Assembly (NCBI RefSeq): GCF_000002595.2
Contig: NC_057015.1
Span: forward strand, 4,247,955 to 4,311,954
Source of the DNA: Chlamydomonas reinhardtii
Lineage: Eukaryota; Chlorophyta; Chlorophyceae; Chlamydomonadales; Chlamydomonadaceae
Direction of reading: 5' to 3'
Length of the DNA: 64,000 nucleotides
Below are positions 49,551 through 60,510 of the stretch, piece after piece (position 1 is the first letter of the stretch; each line of letters opens with the position of its first letter). Under the pieces are notes generated by a model that saw nothing but the letters and a program-made list of their open reading frames with translations, ran no database searches and had not been told where the DNA came from. The position numbers and the translations under genes are program-made.

Positions 49551-52500
49551 TCACGCGACCACCATGGCATGTGGGATTGCGGCGTAGCTGTAGTTGTACT
49601 GGGCGGGCAGGGGCGGATCACCGTCCAGGCCGCAGCCCTTGCGGAAGGGGCAGGTGCCGGCGGGATAGGCTCCCTGCAGCCAGGACCACCCGAAAGGAGG
49701 GAGGGTCAGACATTTGTCGTTGGGCGTTGGGTCTGCCGCGCGTGCCTGCTTTCCCCACACCAGCCACAAGACCCTGTGACCAGTGCCTGTCACCCCTTCC
49801 GCCCACCACAACTTCAAGCTCACTCGCCCTGTAACAATGCATACAAACTCAATCCCCACCCAGTGCGGATCCCTACCTGCAACAACCTCAAGTTGGTCAA
49901 CCTGACGTGGTTTTCCAGCTTTTCCAAGAAGCGCCCCGCGCCGCTGGCACCGAATCCGGCGCCCCAGCGGCCCATGTAGCAGGCCGACGCTACGTTCTGC
50001 TGCCGGCCCCAGCACCGCACACCCGTCTCGGGCTTGTGAGTGCCCGACGTCTCGTTGGGCGTGGCGCGTGACTTGTACACCAGGGGCATGAAGGCCACAT
50101 GCCAGCCTGAGGGATGGGGTTTGGGAGCGGCGACGCCGCAAAAGCTTTGGGTGCTGACTGCTGAACAAGCCGACCCGTGCCTTAACGCACCGTGCTGCGG
50201 AGTCCATGCCACGCGCCCACGCCGCCAATCTCCCGGCCTCCCATTTGCCTTGCCCATTTGCCCTGGCCCTTTGCCCTGCCCGCTCACCTGCAACCCACAT
50301 CCGGATGGTCAGCTCCCAGTCCGACCAGATGCCGCACTCCCCTGCCGGGCGCCACCAACACATGAGAGGCTGGGTAAGCTCAGCATTCACGAAGGGGGGA
50401 GCCGCAGCGGGGCAGTAGCCGCCTGCCGCCCCGCCAACTCGCGGCTGGCACTAGCACACACCGGTCACCACCAGTCCACCCACCAGGGTCCGATATGCCC
50501 TCATCGAAGCCGCCCACTGCTCTGAGGGCGGAGCGGCGGAACGCGATGGGCGCCAAGTCCACCTGCCGTCGCGGCACAAAGGCACAGACGCGGTGTGATG
50601 TACGGGCCCGACACGAATCCTGATATCAAAGCACTATTGTACACTTGTGACCCTCTAGAGCTGTGACTGCTGTACACCACACACTCGCACTCCCACCTGG
50701 AAAGCAAACATCATGGTGTTGCCGGTTTTGGGGTCGCGCCAGTTGTTGAAGTCGCGGTCGTTGCCCTCGCCGTGGCCGAGCTGGAAGCCGTTCATCCCGA
50801 CCATGGCCAGCGCCGGCATGGACTCAAACTGGGCCACCAGCTTGGGCAGCCAGGAGCAGTCCTCCGGCTGTGGGGTTGGGGGCGTTAGAAGAAGGCGATG
50901 TTGGGGGGCTTCCAGGCATGACAGGAAGTCGTGGACCGAAGGAGTGCGGGGGTTAGGAGTCCGGTCAGGCGGCCGAGCGGCTGCGCGGCACCAATTCCGT
51001 ACGCACCATCAGTTTGTCATCATCCTGCAGCAGTACGATGTACTTGCCGCGCGCCATGCCCGTCATGCGGTTGTACGAGCGCAGCTCGTGCACATTGTAT
51101 GACAGCACCGGCACCACTGCGCCGCCGGTGGCAGCGCTGACGTTGGCCCACAGCCGCCCCTCCTGCGGTTTGGGCGCCGTAGCGTGCGTGCGTAAGTGCA
51201 CCGCCACACGGGAGCACCTTCAGCTGGACGGGTGTGGCCGGGAGGGGCCTGGCATCCGGTGCTGGATTGCGTGTGACTGCTGGCATACGGGTCGCAAAAA
51301 GATTGCCATGGACTGCGCATGGATTTGTGCTGCCCACCCCGCTCGACCTGCACGGCCCAAACCTCCCGTGTAACACACACGTAGGCCTGACTCACGTGCG
51401 GGCTGTCCACGTTGACTACCAGCTCGATGGCCATGTGCCGCTGACATGCCTGTACGAAACAAGCAGTCGGCGAGCAGGTGAAAAGGGGACTGGGCGCAGA
51501 TGCAGACCGCAGGGTAGGCACGTTGCTCCCAACCGCAAACATTTCAGGCGACGAAGTAGGCGTCATTAGCATTCCGCACTCGCACGCAGCAGCCACCCAC
51601 GTGCAGTAGCTGCAGGTAGGTGGGCACGGCGTTGGGCCGCCTGAAATACTGCAGCGCCAGGGACACCAGCGGCGTGTCCGGGTACAGCCGCGGCTGCAGG
51701 TGGCCGCTCACACAGTGGACCTGTGGAGGGTGTGCGCATGCGTGTGCGTGTGCGATTGGGGGGAAGGCGGTGCTAGGAGGTGCGAGACCTCAGCGCGTCA
51801 CCCCGTACCATGGCACTGACCACCTTTCGCCAGCATAACTTCACCAGTATCCCCCTCACTCGTTGGGCTCGGGCACCCCCTCTTGGATTCCGGAACGAAC
51901 TAAACCCCCTTCCTTCACCTCCACTGCCTACCAGGTCCTGCACGCTGGTGGTGGCCGCAATGAGGCCGCCATCCCGCAGCTGCCGCACCACCGCCGTGAT
52001 GTTGGCTGCCGCCTGGTGCATCGCCGCAACCGCGGCCGCCCGCCGCCCCTCCACGTAGCTGGCGTTCCAGGCGGTACGCCAGGCGCCGGCCTCTTCTGGG
52101 CTGGTGGGCGGGACACTAAGCCGCGACAGCAGATTGCCCTGGCATAGTTGAGGACGCAGCAGGGCAACGGAGCGTGTCGATAAAGCAGCAAAGAGAAGGA
52201 GGTGGGTCACCTGAGGCGGGGGCCTGAACGCTGTGGTACGGTGGGGCAAGCACACCCTTGCCGCAGAGCCCGAAGGGGAAGGAGGCAGTGGCGGTACCAC
52301 TGCCACTGGCGTCCTCCTTCGGGCTGGCTGGGATACAGACCGACACGCGAACCGGTGCATTATTCAGGGCTTCAGCTATCGACGCAGCATAGCCTACTTA
52401 CCATGTCATGCTCTATCTTTTTGTTTTGCGTCCAAAGCTGGAAGGCATCTCTTAGCTCGTTAAGCTCAGGCGAGTGCGGTGGCAGCTTTTTTAATCGCTC

Positions 52501-52626
52501 TTCGCAGTATGGAAGACGTGATAGCTTAGGTAGCTGGTCGCCTGATAGATGGCCCGCCAGCACAAGCAACAGGGCAAGGCCTAACTGCAGCCGAGCCTGT
52601 CGCCCGCGGTCACGTGTAATTACCAT
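49551..52626 (-). CDS. GT2-like glycosyltransferase with N-terminal signal/anchor
   Basis: Ten exons in phase give 472 residues: 52626-52402, 52138-51932, 51720-51601, 51449-51396, 51162-51007, 50867-50697, 50562-50484, 50341-50288, 50106-49877, 49673-49551. Residues ~12-29 (LQLGLALLLVLAGHLSG) form a signal peptide or type II anchor. The GT-A core shows ELVVNVDSPH, NRMTGMARGKYIVLLQDDDKLM with a DDD metal site (~249-251), DLAPIAFRRSALRAVGGFDEGI, then the catalytic-type IWSDWELTIRMWVAGWHVAFMP. This layout (AxGxYIVLLDDD, R..L..VGGFDE, D.EL..R....G) is that of family GT2. It probably works in the Golgi or ER on cell-wall or secreted glycoprotein glycans; donor and acceptor unknown. The Cys-rich C-terminal GTCPFRKGCGLDGD is unusual for bacterial GT2. 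Confidence 0.85.
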
Positions 52627-53359
52627 AGTTGGCTCAGTTCATTTTACTATATACTGTATGTCATCCGTGTGTGCTGAAGCAAAACAAACTGCGCTCTTAC
52701 TGATGATCAACACAGCTGAGTCTGAGTCCCCCACGATTGGATACAAGAGAGGAGTGCCGAGGGAGATGCAGTGCCCTCCACATGCCCCCACGGTACTAGG
52801 GCCATCCGTTGGCACTCGCCAACGCCGCGTCCCCACACGCCGAAGCCATGCATTGGGTTTGCCAGGGTTTGCCACCACGGTCCCATAGGTTGGCCGGGGC
52901 AATCACCAGCGCAGGAGCGAGACAGACGGCCTCACTGTCAGCGCTGTATGAGAGCAGCTGGTGACAGGGACAACAGGCTCAAGACTGACCGGGCGGGCCC
53001 GGGGGGAGTCAGGCATCCAACGATGCTCGACAGCTGCCTCGACAGTTCAAAGCGCGGGGGGCCCCCGCACTGCCCCCAGTCCCCGACGCTGTGCCTTCGC
53101 ACCTGGACACGATCCTGCTTCTTGTGCTGCCTCCGTCCTCATTGGCCGAGTTTCCATTATATTTGATAGTATAAATTGCTTTACCCCACCGTTTGGCTAT
53201 CGGATTCCACGCTCCCTTGGTGGCAGCTGTCAGCGTCTATTTTACTGACGTATGCGTTTTGAACGCTCCTACTGGCCACTTGGCATTAAGTACAAGTTGG
53301 AGACATCATATAACACTTGAGAACTGCACTCGTCGCTTTGTTAAAGTCGGAGCGCTGGA
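52627..53359. other. Divergent intergenic region with repeat R2 copy 3
   Basis: Promoters of the glycosyltransferase (minus) and the Spc24-like gene (plus) must lie here. No additional gene seen. Confidence 0.45.
52775..52850 (+). repeat. Dispersed repeat R2, copy 3 (diverged)
   Basis: ACATGCCCCCACGGTACTAG, GGCCATCCG, GCCAACGCCGCGTCCCCACA. Same order as the other two copies. Confidence 0.65.
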
Positions 53360-54437
53360 ATGGCTCGCGCGACGGAGCTCTTTGCAGAAGAGGTCCATGT
53401 CATGAAGGCCCTCTACCAGGACTACAATCGGCGGACCGACTTGGACACAATTTCGGCAACGGAGCAGGATATCAACGACATTTGCGCGACATGCACTTCG
53501 CGGGAGGCGGACGCGCGCAACGCCATCAGTGGTAAGCCCATAGCAGCGTGTCTGATGAGATCTAACTCAACGAGCAACCAAGTGGACTTTCCTGGTGCGC
53601 GCAGAGCTGCAGAAGCAAGTCCATGAGCTGGAGGTCGGAGCCACGTACCCGAACAAGGAGGGCGTGCACGCGGAGCGCGTTGCGGCCCTGCGGCGACAAA
53701 TCGACGTGGCGAAGCAGCTCATAGAAGAGCTAGATGAGGAGAGCAGATAAGTGACCGTGGGCCGCAACAGCGCAAATACCTAGGGGAATAGGCCGTGGGA
53801 TTGGACCGTGGAGACCCGAGAGTGGAGTCCGGGTTGGCGCACAGTCAGGAGGGGACAGCTGACACGACCGGGCACGACGACAGTAGTGCCGCCCTTATTC
53901 CACACCTGCATGCTTCGTTTCAACACGTCTGTAGAGAAGCAGCGGCAAATGATTGAGGCGCAGCTACAGGAGGCGCAGAAGGCAGCGCAAGAGGCGTCGA
54001 GCGTCATGAGCGCGGACGAGGCGGTTACCAAGTGAGTCTGATGCTTGAAATCAGGCAGCGTGCACAGCTGTCTCAGGCTGAGACGGCGCAAGTGCGTATC
54101 CTCTCCTGCATCAAGCCTTTTTGTAGGTTCAAGCTGCATACCTGGACCACCGCTGGTGCGCTAGCGCCATCACTCCACGCCAGCCGTCCGCCATCGCATC
54201 CCTGTCCCGTGCTCTGTCCCCCTACCCACCCGCCCCCCTCCCCGCGCCGGTCCCCACATCAGGCACCAGCTCAGCCTGTACGCGCACATCACGCGCGTCA
54301 CGTGGCGCTCCGACCAGCAGCCGCTGGTGGCGGGCACGGTGTCAGACAGCAGCACTGGCGACATCCGGCTGTTCAGCTTCGACTCCGCGGCCACCAGCCG
54401 CTTCGAGCTTGTTAACGCGCTGTGGGAGCTGCTGTGA
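53360..54437 (+). CDS. Spc24-like kinetochore protein (NDC80 complex)
   Basis: Exons 53360-53531, 53605-53746, 53927-54031 (start uncertain), 54055-54091 and 54270-54437 give about 207 residues. The N-terminal two thirds are predicted coiled coil (ELQKQVHELEV, ERVAALRRQIDVAKQLIEELDEE, KQRQMIEAQLQEAQKAAQEASS). The C-terminal domain LSLYAHITRVTWRSD..PLVAGTVSD...IRLFSFDSATSRFELVNALWELL matches the short RWD-like globular domain of Spc24 (LYxxVTxIxWD...F.I...LWxL). Spc24 pairs with Spc25 to link NDC80 to the inner kinetochore. The exon 2/3 junction is odd: a stop follows exon 2 and no GT donor fits well. The best phase match is AG|ATAAGT to an AC end; the alternative is GAC|GTGGCG to CAG|CGG (exon 3 from 53943). 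Identity is by fold pattern and length, so moderate. Confidence 0.65.
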
Positions 54438-54459
54438 GCGCACTGCTCCTTGAAGGCCC

Positions 54460-54491
54460 CAGGGGACTGTCCCCTCTGTAACATCCGCATT
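54460..54491 (+). mobile_element. 32 bp LINE 3'-end scrap in the Spc24-like 3' UTR
   Basis: Matches the last ~28 bp of the LINE (GGGACTGTCCCCTCTGTAAC and CATCCGCAT) and is flanked by an 11 bp target-site duplication CTTGAAGGCCC at 54449-54459 and 54492-54502. Sense orientation relative to the gene. Confidence 0.85.
54477..54481 (+). terminator. TGTAA signal inside the LINE scrap, 40 nt after the Spc24-like stop
   Basis: The only TGTAA noticed close downstream of the stop codon at 54435-54437. It belongs to the inserted LINE sequence. Confidence 0.6.
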
Positions 54492-54756
54492 CTTGAAGGC
54501 CCAGGAGGAATCGGGATGTAGCAGGAGTGGGAAGGCCGAGAGGATGCGGAAGCAGGAAGTGGTGCATGGCAGAGAGCTGTGACGGGTTCACCCAGGATAT
54601 GGTGTCGGGGCTTGTGGACGAACTGAGAAGGTTTGTGACTGAGGGTCACATCGCGCCGGCAGAGGAGAGCACCGCAGTGAGCGTCCCCTTTGGTGCTCGT
54701 AGAATGCACGCAGCGAGGCACCAGCCCCCAGAGACAGGTTGCAACAGATGGTTCAG

Positions 54757-54761
54757 TTACA
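54757..54761 (-). terminator. TGTAA polyadenylation signal of the MurE homologue
   Basis: TTACA on the plus strand, ~240 nt past the MurE stop at 55001. Confidence 0.55.
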
Positions 54762-55000
54762 AAGTCGATAATGAGCCCTGCACATGCACTGTGCGCTACG
54801 GCCATGTATAAGTCATGGTCCCTGAGCACACCACGCATGCACCAGCCCTTATGTTTGCTGGCTAGCTGCTCAGCCCAGTACGTCACACTCCTAGCCTGTC
54901 TCCGAAGCCTTGAAACATGGCGCCCCAACTGGCAACGCTCCTCCTGCTCCTCCACCACCGCAACTGCAGCGCACATGCCTCCCCCGCATCTGCCGCCGCC

Positions 55001-58000
55001 TCAGTCCAGTGCGCCCTCCAGGCCGCCCACCGCCGCCGCCGACAGCTCCGCCGGGTCCACTGCCAGCGTCTCCATAAGCCCCTCAATGCGGCTGCCCCAC
55101 GGCAGCGTCTCGCGGCTGAAGCGCGGGATCTGCTTCAGGTACTTGAGCTTGGACAGCGCGTTGCGCGCCTCCACGCGGTCGTCAAGCCAGCCCGTGAGCA
55201 CGGAGCCGTCCTCGTCGGCGTGCTCCACCCAGTCCTCGCTGCCCTTGCCCGCCAGCAGCACCACGTCCTCGGGGCCCGCTGTGCCAATGGCGGCGCGGAT
55301 GGCGCTGTAGCGGTCCTCCATCACGTACCTGCGTTGTGCGAGAGCGACAAGAGCGGGCGGGGAGTCAGACAGGGACCTGGGCTGTAAGTTGTAGTTGCCT
55401 GCATGAGCTCTTGATCAGCTCACAGGATGACCGGCCCATGAAGCATTGCACCCACGCACCGCTTGTTGTCGCGCTGCGCCTTCTGCAGGTAGGGCTCGAA
55501 CCACAGCGGCGTGCGGCCCTGGTCCTGGAAGGGGAAGTAGGCGTAGGCGCTGTAGCGGTTGACCATGTCGTCAGGGAACCCCGCCACGATGTCGGCAACA
55601 ACCTGCAGAGCGCGGTACGGCACGAGGCGGCGGCAGCCCGTTAGGCAACAGCATGTGTCGGGGAACACACGACTATCTGCCTCTACTGCATGATCTACGT
55701 ATTGCATACGTTTCCAGCTTCCAAATGCATAAAATGTCCGTCCAGGCTCATGTCCGAAGGCCGGTTAGATAGAAGCAGCCGTGCGGATAATCTACTGAAT
55801 GGTGGTTTGGTGTAGTGCCCTCCGCTGTGCGGATATCCCGGCCCGGACCACCGAGGGAGCCGGCCCGGGTGCTTGCGGCACATGCAGCGAAACAGTCATG
55901 AAAGAGTAAGTGGATATCCGTCCAGGCTCATGTCCGAAGGCCGGTTAGATAGAAGCAGCCGTGCGGATAATCTACTGAATGGTGGTTTGGTGTAGTGCCC
56001 TCCGCTGTGCGGATATCCCGGCCCGGACCACCGAGGGAGCCGGCCCGGGTGCTTGCGGCACATGCAGCGAAACAGTCATGAAAGAGTAAGTGGATATCCG
56101 TCCAGGCTCATGTCCGAAGGCCGGTTAGATAGAAGCAGCCGTGCGGATAATCTACTGAATGGTGGTTCGGTGTAGTGCCCTCCGCTATGCGGATATCCCG
56201 GGCCGGACCACCGAGGGAGCGGCCCGGGTGCTTGCGGCACATGCAGCGAAACAGTCATGAAGGAGTAAGTGGATATCCGTCCAGGCTCATGTCCGAAGGC
56301 CGGTTAGATAGAAGCAGCCGTGCGGATAATCTACTGAATGGTGGTTCGGTGTAGTGCCCTCCGCTATGCGGATATCCCGGGATTGGCAATAGACTAGACC
56401 AGCCCGGGTGCTTGAGGCACGTGCAGCAAAACGGTCATGAAGGAGCGAATGGATGTCCGTCCAGGCTCATGTCCGAAGGCCGGTTAGGTAGAAGCAGCCG
56501 TGCGGATAATCTACTGAATAGTGGTTCGGTGTAGTGCCCTCCGTCACGCGGATATCCCGGGCCCACACACGGAAAGAGCTGGCCCGGGTGCTTGAGGCAC
56601 ATGCAGCTCACACCAGGCAGACTCTGGCCTATCCAAACCCAGGCCACCAGTAAGGCGCACCTTGGCCGGGTCCTCCAGTCGCGGGTTTTCGTTGGTGATG
56701 ATGACGTAGTCAGACTTGGCGTGCGCCACCGCGCCCATGCGCGGCCGGATGGACGCATCCTCATTGCCCGAGCAGCCAAACACCGTGAAGATCTGGCGCG
56801 CGCCGCCGGCACGCAGCGCGTCCAGCATATCGCCCAGCGCCTCTGGTGTGCGCGCCGCGTCCACCACCACCGAGAACTCCTGGCCCTCGTCAATGACCTC
56901 AGACCTAGTAGGTAGAGACGCGGCGGTTGGGCAGCGGGTCAGATGGAGGCTCGGGTGCAAGAGAGGGGCTGCGGTTCTAGGCTCATAGGGACTGTGCTGT
57001 GTGAATGCAGTGTGGGCAAGAGATCGGCTCAGACAAGGCTGAAAATAGTCGTCAGGGCACTCCACGCGCCGTCAGAATTTGATGGTACAATGGTTTCATC
57101 TTCATTGCCGACACCTCTCCATGTTTGTATGCATGTGAAACGTGCGTCACCACACGCCTGGCCGCTGTGTTTGCCAACACGGCCACGGACGCACCTGCCG
57201 GGGATTTCCACCGCCTCAATGCCCGCCACGATGCTGGCCAGCGGCGCCTTGAGCGCCACGCCGGTGGCAACTGCCGCCAGCACGTTGGCGACATTGTGTC
57301 GGCCCAACAGGTTGGTGATGATCTGGAGCCGGCCGCCGGGTGTCCGCACAATGAGCTGTGCGACACCAGGGAGGGAGTGGGCGAACAAGACGGCACCGTG
57401 TGAGCGATGGGCGAAGCTGCAGGGTGCTATGCCAGCGCTGCAAAGTCCACGGTCCTAACGGTACTGGCCGGCCTCAGCCCCGATGCCGGCGCCATTACCG
57501 CCCCAACGCCGCGCGCGCTCACCTCCGTCTCCCAGATGTTGCTCTTGATGCTCTCTGCCACCACGTCCGCGCCCTTGTTCACCACGCCGTACGTCACCAC
57601 CGGCACCGCGCCGCCCAGCCGCTCCAGCAGCTGCTCCGCCGCCGGGTCGTCCGCGTTGAGCACAAGTGCCTGCGTCTCGGGGTCCACCAGCCGCGCCGAC
57701 AGCAGCTCGATGGCAGCATGCACCTCGTCCGCCGCCGCCGCCACCAGCTCAGCCGGCTGCTGCGCCGCGGGCACCCCCGGCCGGGGCGAGAGGCTGGTCA
57801 CCACGGCCACGTTGAGGCTCATGAAGTCGTACGTGCCTAGCATCAGGCCCTGTAACAGGAGATGAAAAGGAGAGGAATTTCGTTTCCGGGGGATTAGTAG
57901 CGAAGCGGTAGCGCGGTGTAGTAGTTAAGGGGGCGGGGAGCGCAGCGGGCTGGCGCACGAGTTGCTGCGCCGCAAGTGATGGGCCCAATTGCAAATGCCT

Positions 58001-60114
58001 TGACCCTCGTCACAGCATCCATAACCTCTGGTAGTTCACAGCAGCTGCACTGCGCGCCTGCTGCTGCCGATGTCGCTACGAAACCTCATGTCCCCTCCAC
58101 TAGGCGCACCGCCACCGACGTGGTTGATAGATACCTTACAACGCACCGCATTCGTGCCGGCAGTTCCACTCCTTTACGCCCCCAGCCCACCACTTCTTTA
58201 TCCCACCCAACCACTGCTGTACTTACGTCGGCCTGCAACTCCACCACCGCCACGCCTGCGCCGCGGTCCCGCATGCCCGCCAGCACCTTCTGCGCATTCA
58301 GGCCCGGTAACCGCCGCCCGTAGTGCTGCTCATACTTGCCTGCGGGGTCGCCGTCCCACACGTATGGGCACAATCAAGATTGACAACCCCGCCACGAGCG
58401 CACAGGCTTTGCGGTTGCAGCGCCCCAAATGCCCCTCCCGCCACCACTCCAGCCCCAGTGTCCTAGGACCCGCTGCTGTCGCACTCACCCTCGTAGGGGA
58501 TGAGCTTGAAGGGCACGGACGACTCGCGGTCCGCGGAGGGGTCCTCCTCCAGCGGCTCCCACAGGTAGCCGTCCTCGTCCAGGCGGTCCTCCGCAATGGC
58601 GTGCTCGATGGACGACATGAGCCCCACCGTCTGGCCCAGCTCCTCGAGTATCCCGCGCACCAGCCACGACGTGGTGGTCTTGCCCAGCAGCCCCACCACG
58701 CCCACCGTCACCATGTTGCGTGAGGGCGTCTCTGCGGGGGGAGAGTCCCAGGAATGGAAGGTCAGCGCGGGGCTTTTGGCTGTACCGAACCGCCACGCGA
58801 GCCCGCGCTGGCCTCTGACCATGTGTCCCTGCATCTACCAAGACGTGCAGTAAGTGCCGCAGCTCTGTGTCCACACGTCCCCGACCATATTCCAGCGGCC
58901 CGCACCCCAACAACAGTGCCACGCACCGTAGAATGCAGCCGCGAGCCGTGACCCCGCCTCCGTCGAGTCCTTGACGCGCACCAGCGGCACCTCGTCCGGC
59001 ACAACCCCCTCCAGCGGGTCCTCGCCCACATGCAGCCCTGTGCTGTCCTTGGGCAGGTGCGGCGCCACCACCAGCACCGCGCCCTGCTCCAGCGCCACTG
59101 ACACCGCCGCCACCTGGTCCTCGTCCGTCAGCCCCTCGTGGTGCACGTACACGTCGCCCGGCGTCACCAGGTGCGGATTGCTCTGCACGCCCGTCACCTC
59201 GATGTTCGGAAAATCTGAGGAGGAGGAGGGGGAGGAGGAGGAGGCGGAAGAAATTGGCCAAGGGGTGGAAGGAGGTGTGTTGTCGCAGGTGACTCGGACG
59301 GGCAGGATATCGTTTTGAGCGGGCAACAGAGCCACACGCTGCCGCCGCTTGCTCCCTGGCGCCGCTTGCTCCCTGGACAAAGCTCAGCACACTGCTGCAT
59401 GCACTTCCCAACTTACGTGCAGCTAGCCATAACGCCGCCTCAAAGAGAGCTGCCTCGCCAAAAAGGTCCGGGGCACGGAAGGCACGGTCAGGCGGTTCCG
59501 GGTAGGAGGTCGACGGTTCCCCGACGTCCTCGTCCGCCGCAATTCCGTCCCGATCTGCATGCAATTATAACGTCAAGCCAGAGGCATGCACTTCAAGTTC
59601 TGGCACGTATGCAGCGCTACGCATGGTTGGGCTGGCGGCGCGCAAGTCAGCATTTCACTTGCGACACAAGTTTTTTTGACGCCTTACCAGCTTCAGCCGC
59701 GTCGTCAAGGGCCCCCTCATCTTCTGCCTCCTCGTACTCCTCGTATTCCTCATAACCCGCCTCCTCAACGTCCTCGCGCTGCTCCGCAATTCCCATGAGG
59801 CGCCTCGTGTGGGGGTCGAGCTGCTCCACAAACTCGCCGTCCTCCGCCTCGTCCTCATAATTAATATCATCATCTTCAAAGAATTCGGGCTCGGGCCCCT
59901 CGGGCGTGGGCTCCGGGGGACCCCCTGGTGGCCGCCCTCTCCGCGCTGCACATAGTGTCTGCCGCGCGGGGGCTGGCGCTACCGGCGCAATTCTAGGTGC
60001 ATGGCATTTGTTGGCTGGTTGTCGCACAACGACTGGGCAAATTGTGCAAGGTGAGCTTGTGCAAGGTGGTGCAGCAGGTCGACGCACCGACCTCGCCAGC
60101 TGTTGTGCCAACAT
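55001..60114 (-). CDS. MURE: Plastid MurE homologue, probable pseudoenzyme
   Basis: Ten exons in phase give 803 residues: 60114-59688, 59554-59417, 59214-58927, 58731-58489, 58339-58227, 57849-57523, 57355-57195, 56904-56661, 55602-55460, 55328-55001. A transit peptide (MLAQQLARSVRRPAAPP) is followed by an acidic Glu/Asp/Tyr-rich region found in plastid MurE proteins. Then come the Mur N-domain (FPNIEVTGVQSNPHLVTPGDVYVHHEG), central ATPase domain and C-terminal ligase domain. Bacterial MurE adds diaminopimelate to UDP-MurNAc-dipeptide; in land plants a MurE-like protein is part of the plastid-encoded RNA polymerase complex. Here most catalytic motifs are altered: GLLGKTT for GTNGKTT, TSLSPRPG where TNLSRDHLDYH is expected, NENPR for DNPR, GKGSEDW for GKGHED. 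The C-terminal tail is longer than in bacteria. A transcription-complex role is inferred. Confidence 0.9.
55725..56614. repeat. 180 bp tandem satellite, five units, in MurE intron 8
   Basis: TCCAGGCTCATGTCCGAAGG recurs at 55741, 55921, 56101, 56280 and 56460 (spacing 180, 180, 179, 180). The first two full units are essentially identical; the last two drift (for example GGGATTGGCAATAGACTAGA replaces the CCGGCCCGGACCACC segment in unit 4). The array fills most of the 1058 bp intron 55603-56660. Confidence 0.95.
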
Positions 60115-60510
60115 GCTCACTATCTAATTCATCTACTATTATACTAACACTATGTTACATGGGTTCGCGCCTTGGCTCGTCTTCGGAAATTGGCATGAAC
60201 AATTGCGCGTTTCTGCGAAGGCTCCTTGTTTGCACACATATCAAGCATTTGACTTGTTTAGCTTTGCGTACTTTGTCATAGCAATTGCACTCGCCCTGAC
60301 TTGCGCGCGTTTGAGCAAGGAAGAGCTCTAAGAGCGCTGAACACGCGACGACATTATCTACTGTACAAAAGCAAATTGCATATTTATACCCGATAGCACC
60401 AAGGTCACCTCGCTTGTCTTGAACTCTCTTCGAGCCATGCTGCACTGAATTTCAGGTCGCCAGCTTGAGCGCTGCGAACAAGTCGTTCAGTCTCCGGGGT
60501 GTAGGGGGTC
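60115..60510. promoter_or_regulatory. Divergent promoter between MurE and the FAP42-like gene
   Basis: 396 bp between two ATGs facing apart. AT-richer than surroundings, with TATTTATA at 60381-60388, 123 bp before the plus-strand ATG, as a possible TATA element. Confidence 0.45.

Larger units (their letters stand above)
54438..55000. other. Convergent intergenic region (Spc24-like / MurE)
   Basis: Contains the LINE scrap and 3' UTRs. No gene supported. Confidence 0.5.

Noticed and set aside
55725-56614. CRISPR-like array because of the regular direct repeats
   Set aside because: Units are 180 bp head-to-tail with no unique spacers, in a eukaryotic intron; it is a satellite.
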